DNA of 64,000 nt from Piscibacillus salipiscarius JCM 13188 (lineage in GTDB: Bacteria; Bacillota; Bacilli; Bacillales; Alkalibacillaceae): NCBI RefSeq assembly GCF_001311865.1, contig NZ_BBCD01000005.1:1-64000 (forward strand). The letters run 5' to 3'. The notes under the pieces were generated by a model. That model saw nothing but the letters and a program-made list of their open reading frames with translations, did no database searches and was not told the DNA's origin. A program made the position numbers and the translations under genes. Below are positions 29,429-40,911 of this stretch, piece after piece; within the stretch, counting starts at the first letter, position 1; every line of letters begins with the position of its first letter.

Positions 29429-30521
29429 TTAAATCCTCCTTTAAGACTTTTATTTCAATTGGTTCTTCAATCTTTTTTAAAGTTATTACCCAATTATACT
29501 TAGGAAATGATTTTCTAACATAGTTGTACACCTTAATTTCAGCATCCATTCTCGGTGAGATTGCACTTCCTAATAGAAATGCTAATGATGTTTGTCCTGA
29601 ATAGAACAAATGAATTCTATTAAGTTGAGGAAACTTTTGATTGATTTCATCCAATAATCGTCTAAATTTATCTTTATAATCACGAAGTTGTTCATTGCTG
29701 ATAATCGCATTTCTGTGGGGATGATCTATATATAAGTAAAACGAATTTAGGTCCTCCAAACCAAGCCCTCTAAGATCAGAGTCTTCAATAGGGTAGGTTA
29801 TTCCAATTTTGATTATTACTTCCCTCGTTTCTCCTAAGCTCTGACTTATTTCATTCTTTTCTATTAATAATGCAGGGTACCCACCCTTTCGATCTTCAAT
29901 TTTTTTCCCATGCTAACTTAACTTGGTTCCATTCAAAAATAGAATATTTGATTTATCTGCTAACTGATAGCCAATCAAAAAGACTAATGGAATATGTGCT
30001 AATCCCAAATATGCGAGCTCACTATCGTCACTTCCTTCAAAACGATTAAGTAATCTTTGGGTTATTTTCTGTTGCTCTCTCAGAGCATGTTGTAAGTTAT
30101 GTTTATCTATTATTTTAAGTTCTTCTGTTTGATTTAATTGATACACTTCTATGTTGTAATTGGTCAGTTCTTTTCCTATGTTTAAATAGCTTACAGATTC
30201 TATAGAAGAATGCCGAATCTGTAACATATTTTGTTTCTTTACTTTATCCCTTGTTTTAAAATAAAACCAAAAGGCAGAAGCTGTTAAACATCCACCAACA
30301 ATGACAGTGGTTATTAGATAGCCATAATGAATAGTACCCCCTGGTAATTCTATTTTAAGGTTGAAAACATCATTTATAATAGAAATAAAAGGGTTTAACC
30401 ACCAATTTTGTGTAAATCCAGATGAAATAATTAATAATCCTGTTGAAAGAAGCAACATTGTTACTTTCTTTTCAAACATTCCTTTAAATACACTTTTAAT
30501 TAATGCGAAGATTTTATTCAC
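29403..30521 (-). CDS. 2TM-SAVED CBASS effector (Cap14-like; two frameshifts)
   Basis: Membrane effector triggered by the cyclic nucleotide. Two hydrophobic segments (residues about 18-36 and 66-90) precede a SAVED domain: ELAYLGLAHIPLVFLIGYQLADKS, then after correction EWNQVKLAWEKIEDRKGGYP, and the C-terminal IHLFYSGQTSLAFLLGSAI followed by IKVYNY. As read it breaks near 29945 and in an A7 run near 29908; correction joins all parts into about 370 residues. Cap14-type effectors permeabilise the inner membrane and kill the infected cell. Lies upstream of and coupled to the CD-NTase gene. Confidence 0.82.
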
Positions 30522-30865
30522 CCCTTAATTATATCTCCTAACAAATGGTTATAGTATTATTTTACCATATTTTGAAATTCAAATTTGAAACACATTATAT
30601 AATATCTAGACAAGAATATTAATCATTTAAAACTGTTAATAAATCTAACGCTTCCGTTAGCCAACCTAAAGATGAAATAAAAAACTACTTACAAACGTTC
30701 TAGCAAGCGTAAGGTTCTAAAATAGTTCCAGTTACCTATAATTCAATAAGTACGAAACCTCTCGATGCATGAACCTATTGCGTCCTTTGGTTAATGCTAC
30801 AATACATTATTAGTCAGCTATTTTTCAGGTTATAGACTTTCAATCACTACTAATAGTATTAACAT
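30522..30865. other. Gene-free stretch between CBASS and hsdR
   Basis: No credible gene on either strand. It should hold the CBASS promoter near 30530-30610 (AT-rich), and a small hairpin CTAACG / CGTTAG at about 30646-30659. Confidence 0.5.
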
Positions 30866-30908
30866 CAAAAACAGTCTATCACAATACTCCCTTGATAGAC
30901 TGTCTTTT
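30866..30908 (-). terminator. hsd operon terminator
   Basis: ACAGTCTATCA / TGATAGACTGT, 11-bp stem; the minus strand continues GTTTTTGATG. 21 bp after the hsdR stop. Confidence 0.85.
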
Positions 30909-30928
30909 GTGTATTCATTATTAACTTG

Positions 30929-33908
30929 TTACCATTCTTCATAAACTTCTTCAAACATGTAATTCATAACTGTATTCTTAAAGTCACTATTCTCCAACAT
31001 TTTCATAAAGAATTCTTCGTTTGTTGTCATTCTATCAATTACAATATCCAAAAACGCCTCTTCATAACTAAATTTAAAATTGTCTTTCGTATTCACTTTT
31101 GCTTTTTGAGCTAAGTCTTCATTATTGATTATATCCTCTTTAATTTGATCAAAGGATAATTTATCTGTTTCTGTAAATTCCGTTCCGAATCGATCATTAA
31201 GACGCTCTATAATGGATGATAATCTTTCTTTTTCTTCTTCTGGTGTTGCACTTGCACCGAACGAGGTTGGTTTTAACTTGTGATCCTCACCAGATTGTAA
31301 GGAGATACTGCCTTCAAATACTTTTTCATTTTTATAATAGGCGAGGGCAACATCATCAGCTAAATCAACACCATCAGAGAGGTGTTTAGGTAATTTTTTA
31401 AATAAATAATTTAAGTATACATATAACTTATGAAGCTCGATATCAGCAAACGGACCTATTTGAAGTACAAATGAATATGTTCTTATAAATTTGGAACATG
31501 CAGATTTAAAGTCATCTTGTTGTTCTGAATTTAAGTCTTCATTAAACCGTTTTAACCCAAGATCTAATAATGAATTGAGTTTTTCTTGTAATCTCGAATT
31601 CCTTTTATTGTCGCTATACTCCAAATTCGCAATTTCATCAACTTCTTCGTTTGAATATACTTGATAAGCATCTAATTCTGTTTGAATATCATAGAGGATA
31701 TTCGGATCTGTAGTATCCTCTACTTGCGTCACCTCGTAATACGGTTCAAATGCTTTTTGAATATCTTCCGCTTCATTAACAAAGTCCAAGACAAACGTAT
31801 CATTTTTACCCTTACATGTACGATTCAATCGAGATAGGGTCTGAACTGCTTTGATTCCGTCCAATTTCTTATCAACGTACATCGTATGAAGAAGCGGTTC
31901 ATCAAAACCCGTTTGATATTTCTCAGCCACCAATAAAACTTGATAGTCATCGCTGTGAAACTTATCGGGTAATTCTCCTTCGCTAAACCCATTCATTTCT
32001 ACTTCAGTATATGGAACACCATTATCATCTACCGTTCCAGAGAATGCCACGACTGATTGCAAGTCAGTATAACCTTTCTCAGTGATGTATTTGTCAAAAG
32101 CATGTTTATATCTAACCGCATGAAGTCGACTACTAGTCACCACCATTGCTTTGGCTCTTCCACCTATTTTATGTTGAGTCACTTGCCTGAAATGTTCAAC
32201 CATAATTTCAGTTTTTTGAGCAATATTGTGTGGATGTAATGAGACATAGCGTGCAATTGCTTTCGATGCTTTTTTACTTCCAACTTCAGGATCATCATCA
32301 ATCTGTTTCGCCAGCTTAAAGAATGTCTTATAAGTGACATAATTCTTTAGCACATCTAAAATAAAACCTTCTTCAATAGCTTGTCGCATGGTGTATTCAT
32401 GGAATGGCCTCGGTAGTCCATCATTTCCTGGTGTTCCGAATTTTTCAAGTGTTTTTGGTTTAGGTGTAGCGGTAAAAGCGAAGAAAGAGATATTTTCTTG
32501 TTGACCACTTTTAGCAATTTCCTCAAGAATTCGGTCTTCAGCATCTTTTAATTCGTCTTCCGCTATTTGCTCTTCTTCCATCGCTTCCTCTAACGTTTTA
32601 TTGGATAATAGACTTGTCATTGCTCTTGCTGATTTACCACCTTGTGAAGAATGTGCCTCATCTATAATAATGGCATATTTCCCTTTTGATATTTCATTCA
32701 CTTGATCGATGATAAAAGGGAACTTTTGGAGTGTTGTCACAATAATCTTTGCCTTATTTTTGATTGCTTGAGCTAACTGTTCTGAGTTTTTTTCAATTTT
32801 TCCACAAATCCTGTCTTGTGTTCAAGCTGGTATATCGCATCCTGTAATTGCTTATCTAAAAACGCGTCTATCGGTAACAACAATCACACTATCAAACATG
32901 GCTTCATCGTGTTCATCATGTAATTTTGCCAACCGATGTGAGAGCCATGAAATGCTATTTGTCTTACCTGATCCTGCTGAATGTTGGGATAAATAGCTTT
33001 TACCTGCTCCATTCTTTTTAACATCTTCTTCAATTTGTCGAACAGCATCAAGTTGATGATAACGAGGAAAGATCACCGTTTCCCTTTTGTCTATGACTTC
33101 TCCATTGCTATCTTTGATGTCTTCTTCTTGCACAAACATAAAACGAAAAAGAATGTCTAACAAGCTATCTTTATGCAAAATATCTTTCCATAAATACGAC
33201 GTTTTGTAATCGTTATAAACAGTTGGGTTGCCACGACCACCATTGTTTCCCCGATTAAAAGGTAAAAAGAATGTCTTATCTTCGCTCACTCGTGTAGTCA
33301 TATATACCTCATCTGGATCAACTGCAAAATACACTAAAGCACGTTTTTTTAAATTGAAACAATAATTCATTGGGGTCACGGTCCTTTTTAAACTGCATCT
33401 TGGCATTATCCACCGTTTGACCTGTTAAATGGTTTTTCAATTCCATCACAATGATGGGTAAACCATTCAAAGAAAGGAGGACATCAATGCTGTTGTTATT
33501 CTTCTGGCTGTAGTACACTTGTCGACTGACTGTAAAGAGGTTTTGTTCATATTGCTCCCACAGTGTTCGATTCATTGTTGAAACAGGCTTATTATAGGCT
33601 AACGTCAACTTAACGCCATAATCTTTGACTCCATGTCTCAAACAATCAATCATGCCTCGACTTGAAAGCTCTTTTGATAAACGATGAATAATCTTTTGCT
33701 TATAGTTTTCTTTATATGCCCGCTTCAACTTTTCCAACTGTTTTGGCTGAGTCGCTTCTAAAAACTGAAAGAATACCTCTGTATCGATGGCATGTTGTTT
33801 AAATTCATCCAACGATTCTCCAGTCAATTTACGCTCAATATAACCTGAGCGAACCAATTCAGATTCAATATTTTCTTCAAAACCTTTTTCAGTATAATCA
33901 ATCGGCAT
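30929..33908 (-). CDS. hsdR: Type I restriction endonuclease subunit HsdR (three frameshifts)
   Basis: Motor and nuclease subunit of a type I system: translocates DNA and cuts far from the site. N-terminal nuclease with IVMELKNHL (the E-x-K of the PD-ExK core), then helicase motifs: Walker A SQHSAGSGKT, DEAH box IIDEAHSSQGG, motif III FFAFTATPKPKTL, and motif VI-like TLSRLNRTCKGK. About 990 residues. Breaks at A7 33343-33349, T5 about 32860 and A5 about 32805 all repair by one base. ATG 33908 sits on GGAGGAG and overlaps the hsdS stop. Confidence 0.93.
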
Positions 33909-35258
33909 GTGCCTCCTCCTTTCTTTCCAGTGGATAGTCACGTACATCTATTTTTCCAGTAACCGCTTCATAGATGAGAGATTGGCGGTATTCTTCGAAC
34001 TTTTTAATTTGACGAGTTATATCAATTATTACTCTATCAATATTATTTATTTCCTCTTCAATATAATTTGAAATATTCTTTTGTTCTTCTAAATCTGGGG
34101 AAATTGGAAAATAAATATTGCCAACTTGCGAAAAGTTCAACCCCTCTCTGGAACTACCATTTTGGCTTCTATCTATCTGATCTTTAACTGTTTGAGAAAC
34201 CATTAATTTTGAAAGCAGTGATGGATAAATTTGAACTTTTGAAGGTCGAATAATACATACATGTTGATTGACATTTGCATCTGGAAAACCTGTGGGTACA
34301 ATACAAGACCGTCCAATGGAAGCTCCAGTTATATTCAACAATATATCATTTGAAATAACTCTTGTTGATTTCATATCATAATCTATTTTTTTATCAATAT
34401 AAACTACATCATCTAACTTCAACCCTTTATTATGAACGTTCATACTTCTTATAAAAACTACTCCATCTGAACTATAAACTTCACTTCCACCTTTAGGTGT
34501 TTTTCCACTACCTATGAATGTAGAAATATGTTTTATTTTTTTTACACTCCATTTTTCGGGTATCATGCCCAGCCAAGTTAGTTCGGAATCCTTCATCTTA
34601 ACATCAGGGTCTAACCCTTTTGTCACCGCTTCTGTAATGATTGCTTGCCTTTTTCCTCTAAAAGCTCTATTAAACGTTCTTTATCAGCAATTAAATCATC
34701 AACCTCTGATGTTTTTTGATCGAGGAAATCTGCTATTTTTCTTTGCTCATTCAATGGTGGAACAGGCATTTTTATTTTCCCTTGAGCCTGTTTGTTAAGT
34801 ATTCCTACTACAACCTTATTTGAATATTTTTCATATTCTTGTTCTGATGCAATAGTACAGTATAATCCATATCTATTATTCCATTCCTCATTGTCAAAAA
34901 TTATAGAGTTAATTTGTTGATTTGTCGCACACTCAACACTATTAATTCCAACTTTACCTACAGACCCTATACAGCAAACTAATGCAGAGTATGGTGGAAT
35001 TAACCTTGCCTTTTTCACCCCAACCCCACTTAATTTTTCCTTTGTTTCTGAAATCCTGTGGTTCTCTAAAATATTGTCTGGTTTCACCCATGGTACATAT
35101 CCGTTCTTATAATTTTCTTCTTGTGCTTTAGGGGGGGTGTTTCCAGTAACTAAACTTGCCAATCTATCTAATTTATGAATCTCCCAAGTTTTAGGAATCT
35201 CCCCCATCCAACTAAGATTTTCTTTTGTATATTCTAAGTATTGATTATATTGTTTCAC
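33898..35258 (-). CDS. hsdS: Type I specificity subunit HsdS (one frameshift)
   Basis: DNA-recognition subunit with two target-recognition domains joined by conserved helices. First half: LSWMGEIPKTWEIHKLDRLA, then PVPPLNEQRKIADFLDQKT. Second half: LTWLGMIPEKWSVKKIKHIS, then ISPDLEEQKNISNYIEEE. As read it looks like two genes, but one A near 34640 (AAAAGG) restores EEKRQAIITEAVTKGLDPDV, the standard linker. GTG start 35258 overlaps the hsdM stop (GTGA). The recognised bipartite sequence cannot be predicted. Confidence 0.93.
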
Positions 35259-37261
35259 CCCATCACCTTCTTCAATTTATCCATAATGCTTTCTTCCAAT
35301 TCACGAATTTCATTTGAGACTTCCTCTGAACTTCTCAGATTTGTGTATTGATAAAATGTCTGGTGAACGGAATCTCATAACCAATTTTGATGGTTTCCTC
35401 ATCCATCCATGCATCTGGTACATGGGGTTTCACCTCGCGTTCGAAATATTCATGGATGTCTTCTTTTAAAGGAATGTTTTCCGTATCTCTTAGGTCTGGA
35501 TCTGGTTCGGGATTGTCTTTTTTATCTGTACAAATTTCAGCTGTCTCATCTTTTTCAGATAGTGCCGATAAAACAGCCTTTTTTAAGGTAGCATTCAACT
35601 TAATGTTTGCATTCTTAAAGGCATCAGTGAGTAATTTTTCAAATTCTTCTCGGTTTTGTATAGTTCATCGCTTTCTAATTCCTGAAGGGCGGTGACGATT
35701 AATTGTTGTAGTTTTTCACCTTCTTCAACTTCTTTTACTCCCGCTTCACCTTTTTTCTTAGATTTAACTAAATTCTGAAATGCTTTTTCATCATTGAGAC
35801 GATGAATGCGGCCATCATCAACTTTAAAATTCAAACGTAACGGTCGTTCAATAGTGACTTTTCGATAACCGAAGTCTTCATTGTCAAAAACCTTGCTATA
35901 CTCATTTTCACTAAATTCTCCGTAAAGCTGTGTGATATTATTGATATCCGCTTCATCTAATTCATGACGTTTTTGCCCCAGGCTCTTCTTCATCTTTTTA
36001 TAAAACTTCGTACCATCCACTAATTGAATTTTTCCTTTTCGATGAGCTGGCTTATTATTTGTCAGAATCCATATGTAAGTGGATATACCAGTGTTATAAA
36101 ACATTTGATCAGGCAATGCTACAATGCTTTCCACTAAATCATGCTCAATTAGATATTTACGTATATTACTTTCCCCAGACCCTGCATCTCCTGTAAATAA
36201 TGGGCTTCCATTAAAAACAATAGCAATACGTGATCCATTTGGGTTTTCCTCTGACAAAGGCTTCATTTTCGATACTAAATGCTGCAAGAATAGAAGTTGA
36301 CCATCATTAATCCTTGGAAGGCCCGCACCAAAGCGTCCATTATAGCCTTGATTCTCGTGTTCTTCTGTTACCGCCTTTTTGACAGGTTTCCATTCCACCC
36401 CAAATGGTGGATTCGTTAATAAATAATCGAATTTCTGATTCGAGAACTGATCTTGAGACAATGTATTTCCAAATGCGAGGTTTTTGGCTTCTTCACCTTT
36501 AATAAGTACGTCAGCTTTACAAATTGCATATGATTCTTCATTAAATTCTTGACCAAAAAACTTTAAGCTAGCAGAGGGATTATGCTCACGAATATATTCT
36601 GAAGCAACTGAACCCATTCCACCGGTACCTGCACAAGGGTCATATAACGTCTTAGTGATTCCTTCGGTTGTGAACACCTCATCATCGTTAAGGAACAACA
36701 GATGGCACATTAGCCGTATAACTTCTCTTGGTGTGTAGTGGTCCCCAGCTTCAGCGTGTTCATTGAAGCGTCTGATCAGTTCTTCGAAAATATAACCCAT
36801 TTCTATATTTGATACTGTTTCAGGATGTAAATCAATCTCACTGAACCGTTTGACGACAAGATATAGCAAGTCATTTCGGTCCATTTTTTCGATTTGTGTA
36901 TCAAAGTTAAAATAGTCGATAATGTCTCTTGCCGTTTGCGAAAAGCCATTTATGTAATCTCGTAAATTATCAGCAATGTTGTCTGAATCACTTAATAGTT
37001 TTTGAAAATCATATTTACTAACATTATTAAACTTCTGTTTCGATGTTCGATTTAAAATCTCGTCACGTGACTCTTCAGGTAAGTTCTTATATTTATCATA
37101 TTGCGATAATACATCTTCCTTTGTTTCTTCTAGAACACAATCAAATCTTCTTAAAACAGCCATCGGTAAAACAACTTTACCGTAATCTTCTTTTTATATG
37201 GCCCACGCAAAATTTCAGCTATTGACCATATAAAATTGACTTTATCATTAAAGTTCTTCAT
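35255..37261 (-). CDS. hsdM: Type I methyltransferase subunit HsdM (frameshifted)
   Basis: N6-adenine methyltransferase that protects host DNA and is required for cleavage. Motif I DPCAGTGGMGSVA, motif IV LLTNPPFGVEW, and EAGDHYTPREVIRLM are diagnostic. N-terminal part begins MKNFNDKVNFIWSIAEIL at 37261 and breaks in an A5 run at about 37190; two more changes near 35600 and 35345. Corrected length is about 668 residues with a C-terminal coil SSEEVSNEIRELEESIMDK. First gene of the M-S-R operon, each overlapping the next, so subunits are made in fixed order. Confidence 0.93.
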
Positions 37262-37296
37262 ATTTTTACCGCTCCCTTATTCCATTCCATTGTTTA

Positions 37297-37503
37297 TTAT
37301 TTTTCAGGCATAATTAATATCTGCAAGCCTTTATCTACTCCGTAATCCCACATCTTTATAAAAGGACTTGTATTATCAGGCAAAATAAACGTTCTTTCTT
37401 CTAACGGTTTAATAGGTTCTTCACTACCTTTACAACCATGTTTAAACGTAGCTGGGTGAATTAATATTTCTCTTCTACTATCATTATAATATGTTATTTT
37501 CAT
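37297..37503 (-). CDS. Small hypothetical protein upstream of hsdM
   Basis: 68-residue soluble protein, family not recognised. AAGGGGG 6 bp before ATG supports it. Sequence features: KITYYNDSRREILIHPATFK, a single cysteine at about residue 24, and a hydrophobic C-terminus (GLQILIMPEK). It lies 36 bp upstream of hsdM in the same direction, so it could share its promoter; a role in restriction is only a possibility. Confidence 0.5.
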   Translation of the reverse strand: MKITYYNDSRREILIHPATFKHGCKGSEEPIKPLEERTFILPDNTSPFIKMWDYGVDKGLQILIMPEK

Positions 37504-37904
37504 TATTAACCCCCTTGCAAAGATAAAGCCTCTCAGTTATTCTCCATCAAAATACTTAATAAAGTATAGTTCAATTATATCAACAAATTACAGCTTTTGC
37601 CATGAGTCAATAACAGTCTATATAGCTTTGAGAAATCGAAAAATTCAACAAGACATGTAATAAAATTCTAGCAGTTCATAAACATAAAGTCAGATGCTTT
37701 TACGATGAATCAAATTTATATTAATCAATGTTGGTTTCCTGACTGTATTTTACTTAAAGGTGATTTTAAAAGTTTGTATTATAAAATGGGGGTTAAATTG
37801 TAACGCAATTTAAGACTCACTTTCATTGTTATTTTAACGTTTATATTTATTTTGATTAATTATTTACACACTAAAATGTAACCTAATTTGTAAATCTACA
37901 ATAA

Positions 37905-38109
37905 TTCTTGTGAACCTGAAAAATCACGAACAAAACTAAGGAAATTTTTAACTAAAAAAGAGCAAATTCCATTTAGGAAAAAGCTCACTTTTTTGAAAAA
38001 GCATAAGGTTATAAATAAAGTAGATAAAGAACCAGCAAATTTTAATGTAATCATTTTCCACCGATTAAAATATCCTGAAGGTAATGATTTTAATATGCCA
38101 TTTTACTAA
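37905..38109 (+). pseudogene. Decayed small ORF, no start codon
   Basis: One open frame on the + strand ends PEGNDFNMPFY and includes KLRKFLTKKEQIPFRKKL, basic and coding-like, but lacks a start codon and ribosome binding site. I do not recognise it. It may be the end of a gene cut by the neighbouring TnpB element. Confidence 0.3.
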
Positions 38110-38139
38110 AAATATATTTACTTATATAATTTAATAAAG

Positions 38140-38294
38140 AATTTAAATGGGTATGTTTCGGAGGGTCGCAATTAATTCATGCGTTAATGGCATTTAGCTA
38201 TCATACCCTTATTAATCAAGTTTCCGATGGCCACGCCATTGTTGGAGGACCCCACAGCCTCGTCCTATAGGTAGTATATAACTCCTATGGCCAA
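38140..38294 (-). ncRNA. Putative TnpB omega RNA / right-end region
   Basis: The 155 bp after the tnpB stop on the minus strand are GC-richer than the surroundings and can fold: AGTTATATACTACCTATAGG, GTGGGGTCCTCCAACAATGGC, and an outer GGGTATG (38198-38204 complement) / CATACCC (38152-38158 complement) stem near the end. In IS200/IS605 elements the guide-like omega RNA is encoded exactly here, spanning the tnpB 3' end and the element's right end. RNA itself is inferred. Confidence 0.45.
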
Positions 38295-39407
38295 TCACTT
38301 TGTGATTGTAGTTGCACTCAATACGTTAGTTGCACCGATAATATCACGATGACTAACATAACCACATTGAATGCATCGATAAGTTCTAGTATTTGTTTTA
38401 TTTTTTCTTTTACATTTTGGGCAACTTTGCGAAGTATATTTTGGATTCACAAGTTCGACTTGTATCCCCGCATCTTCACATTTATATTGAATATATTGAC
38501 TCAATCGATAAAACGACCATTGATGTAATCTTAATGTGTTTTTCTTGTCTGTTTTAATATCTCTAATACCAGTTAACTTTTCCATTTTTAATAATCTTAC
38601 ATCGTTCTCTTTCAAGTAATTCACCAATTCCCGACTTAACTGATGATCTTGTTCCCTCATCCACCTTTCTTCCTTATTAGCTATTTTTTTCACAAGGTAT
38701 GATTTATTTTGATTTATTAACTCCTTTCTTTTGCTTCTAAACCATCGTCTTCTAAAGGCGAGATACCTGCCATTACCGATAAACTTTATTTTCCCATTTG
38801 ATGTCTTGACTACGATGGGGCACTTTATCCCTAAATCAATTCCTGCGATATTCTCAACTTTAAGTGGTTCAAGAGTGGAATTATCTTTCAGCACAATCAT
38901 TGCAATCCACTTATTATTAATCTTTTTGATGGTGACTAACATTGCCTGTAATCTTCGAAGTTGTTCCCTAATGTAATCACCTCTACTGTTTAGATTTGCT
39001 TTGATTACCTGTGCACGCCCCCACCCATCAGCAGTTAAAAAAGTAACAGATATTGCATCATCGTAGACTTTTAATGTTTGTCCTTGCCATTGACAGATAT
39101 GTTTTTTGACAATTGGTTTTAAATGATAACCCTTTTTGGGATATATCATGGTATTTATAGGCTTCTCGAATTGCCTGATTCTTCATAGAGGACGGTAGAG
39201 GAGTATCAATATCCTTCGTTGTTTTATAGATTCTACTTTTAGCCTCTACCATTCTTCGATTAACTCATTAATCAGTTTCGTACGTTCTTTTGCCATGTGA
39301 TTTAGATTTTCAATCTGATTAGGTGTTGGAAATATCTTAATTTTAACTGTACGGTACTTTACATTTTTCCGCATTGTATCCTCTTTTAATAAATTTGCTT
39401 TGTTCAT
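38295..39407 (-). CDS. tnpB: TnpB RNA-guided nuclease, IS200/IS605 type (frameshifted)
   Basis: Cas12-ancestor nuclease. N-terminus KYRTVKIKIFPTPNQIENLN; RuvC-like active site Asp in AGIDLGIKCPIV, Glu in LLKMEKLTGI and Asp in HRDIIGATNVL; zinc finger SCPKCKRKN and CIQCGYVSHRD. All catalytic residues are present. Breaks near 39255 and 39150. About 370 residues. Start could be 39414, 39407 or 39374. No tnpA transposase is next to it, so the element is either stranded or mobilised in trans. Confidence 0.9.
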
Positions 39408-39414
39408 AGGCCAT

Positions 39415-39827
39415 TAACACCCCCTTTTTGAGTTTAGGTAATAATAGGCAACTCTCATTATTCTAGAATGTCTAAAAACATAAATTTATTAAATTTATTT
39501 ATTATATGATTTCATTGCAACCATCTATCTTCTGTTTTAAACCAATAGTGTCATGAACCCAACTGTATTATTCTGTCTTAATTAAACTAACTTTGGTGAT
39601 CATTTTCCTCTCATTTAGTAATTTACTTAGCTGTTTATTTTTAATTCAATACCTTCAATTACTTTGCAAGATTATTACATTTTTAGATGAGTAAACATTA
39701 AGATAAATGAAATTACCTATTTCAAAATTAGACCCCAACTTATTACATTGACTATATGAGATTACACAATTAAAAGAAGGAAATATACTTACTAAAGGGA
39801 AGTGAAAGAAAAAAGAACGAAGCTAAG
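39415..39827. other. Gene-free stretch upstream of tnpB
   Basis: AT-rich, no credible gene on either strand. The tnpB Shine-Dalgarno GGGGGTG is at 39415-39422; the element's left end should lie within the next about 100 bp, but I cannot fix it. Confidence 0.4.
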
Positions 39828-39999
39828 ATGAAAAAGAAGTAAAGATTATTTTGGTTTTAACTATTATTTTATCGATGGTTGAATAATATTTATTCTATTA
39901 AGTATAAATTTTGAGCAGAGTAATAGTGGAGTATTTGGGCAACCAGAAAAGTCAGGTTTTTTTGGTTCAGAAGCAACAAAGAATTCTTCAGATTATTGA
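39828..39999 (+). pseudogene. Small membrane-anchored peptide gene, frameshifted
   Basis: Two frames join into one plausible product: MKK then VKIILVLTIILSMV (membrane segment), IFILLSINFEQSNSGVFGQ and PEKSGFFGSEATKNSSDY. One-base changes near 39836 and 39880 are needed. AAGGGAAGTGA upstream is a weak ribosome binding site. Function unknown. Confidence 0.4.
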
Positions 40000-40077
40000 A
40001 GATGTCTTATAGGGGGAAGTCTCCTAGCTCAATGAACCAGATGAGTTTAAAAATGAGCAATAAAAATAAAATCTAAA

Positions 40078-40102
40078 AGGACTTAGATAAAAATCTAAGC
40101 CC
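40078..40102 (-). terminator. Terminator after the 27-residue peptide gene
   Basis: CTTAGAT / ATCTAAG hairpin, minus strand continues CCTTTTAGATTTTATTTTT. Confidence 0.65.
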
Positions 40103-40167
40103 CAAATTATCATATTTTACATCGATTAATATTACAAATAAAAGTTAGGTTCCTACTAACTCAATCT

Positions 40168-40251
40168 TTAACGATGTTTAAGCGATAATATCAATGCTAT
40201 AAATGACATTACGATTGCCACACCAGAAATTATAAAAGTTGCTGTAGTCAT
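40168..40251 (-). CDS. 27-residue single-helix membrane peptide
   Basis: Start at 40251 preceded by GGAGGTGATAAAT, an ideal Shine-Dalgarno. The product starts MTTATF, has one continuous hydrophobic helix (IISGVAIVMSFIALILSL) and ends KHR, leaving a positive cytoplasmic tail. A terminator follows 70 bp later, so this is a complete transcription unit. Size and shape resemble small regulatory membrane peptides or type I toxins, but no antitoxin RNA is identified. Too short for routine gene finders. Confidence 0.6.
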   Translation of the reverse strand: MTTATFIISGVAIVMSFIALILSLKHR

Positions 40252-40331
40252 ATTTATCACCTCCGTTTCAGTTATAATTTTCATTTATTTATCTACTATA
40301 AAAATATGAAACTATTAAAGGGGGAATCATT

Positions 40332-40833
40332 ATGAACCAACAACAACTTATGAAAATGAAGCCAGAAGAGCGTGTTGTGTATGTAAATGAGATGTTAAAA
40401 AAAGAGACAACTGATCACTTAAAAAAATGTAGCTCAAAAGCACGGCATCTCTCCTTCAAAATTCAGTAAAATCATGAGAGAAGGAAATTATCAATATCAT
40501 CAAGCAGAGAAGGAGTATTATAAGTTACTGACCCTTGAAGAGTACAAATCAATGATGTCAAGAACAACTTCCCATTCGGACGATCTAATAGATTTCCTGA
40601 ATGCCCACCAAGATGAACTGAAGAAACTTTTAGAATATACAAAAACGCAACCGATTATAGATCCTGAAGTTTATGACCCGAAATCAAAAACACAAGTCAA
40701 AAGTATTCAAATAAATTCTGATATTTATGAACGGTTCACAACGCTGCAATCAACGAAATTTCCTCACTTTCGTTTAAACATGCTATTCAGTCAATGTTTG
40801 CTTGAATTCATAAAAAATATGAATGACTTATAA
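40332..40833 (+). CDS. Putative DNA-binding protein, HTH plus ribbon-helix-helix-like tail (one frameshift)
   Basis: About 166 residues. N-terminal MNQQQLMKMKPEERVVYVNEM; after correcting an A7 run at 40423-40429, AQKHGISPSKFSKIMREGNY forms a helix-turn-helix, and the C-terminal SIQINSDIYERFTTLQ plus a helix resembles a ribbon-helix-helix dimer. AAGGGGGAATC before ATG. Such proteins are common near plasmid and island replication or partition genes. Divergent from the 27-residue peptide gene; may regulate it. No family name recognised. Confidence 0.55.
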
Positions 40834-40858
40834 ATCCTCCAAAAGTGGAGGGTTTATT
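40832..40858 (+). terminator. Terminator of the HTH gene
   Basis: CCTCC-AAAAGT-GGAGG flanked by AAAT / GTTTATTT, overlapping the stop codon. Confidence 0.75.
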
Positions 40859-40911
40859 TAATTGTTTGAAACATCCTCTTTAAAGTCATACAACTTATTG
40901 TTATAAAGAAA

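Noticed and set aside
33898-35258. Two separate HsdS genes
   Set aside because: One extra A in AAAAGG restores the standard linker between the two recognition domains, so it is a single subunit.
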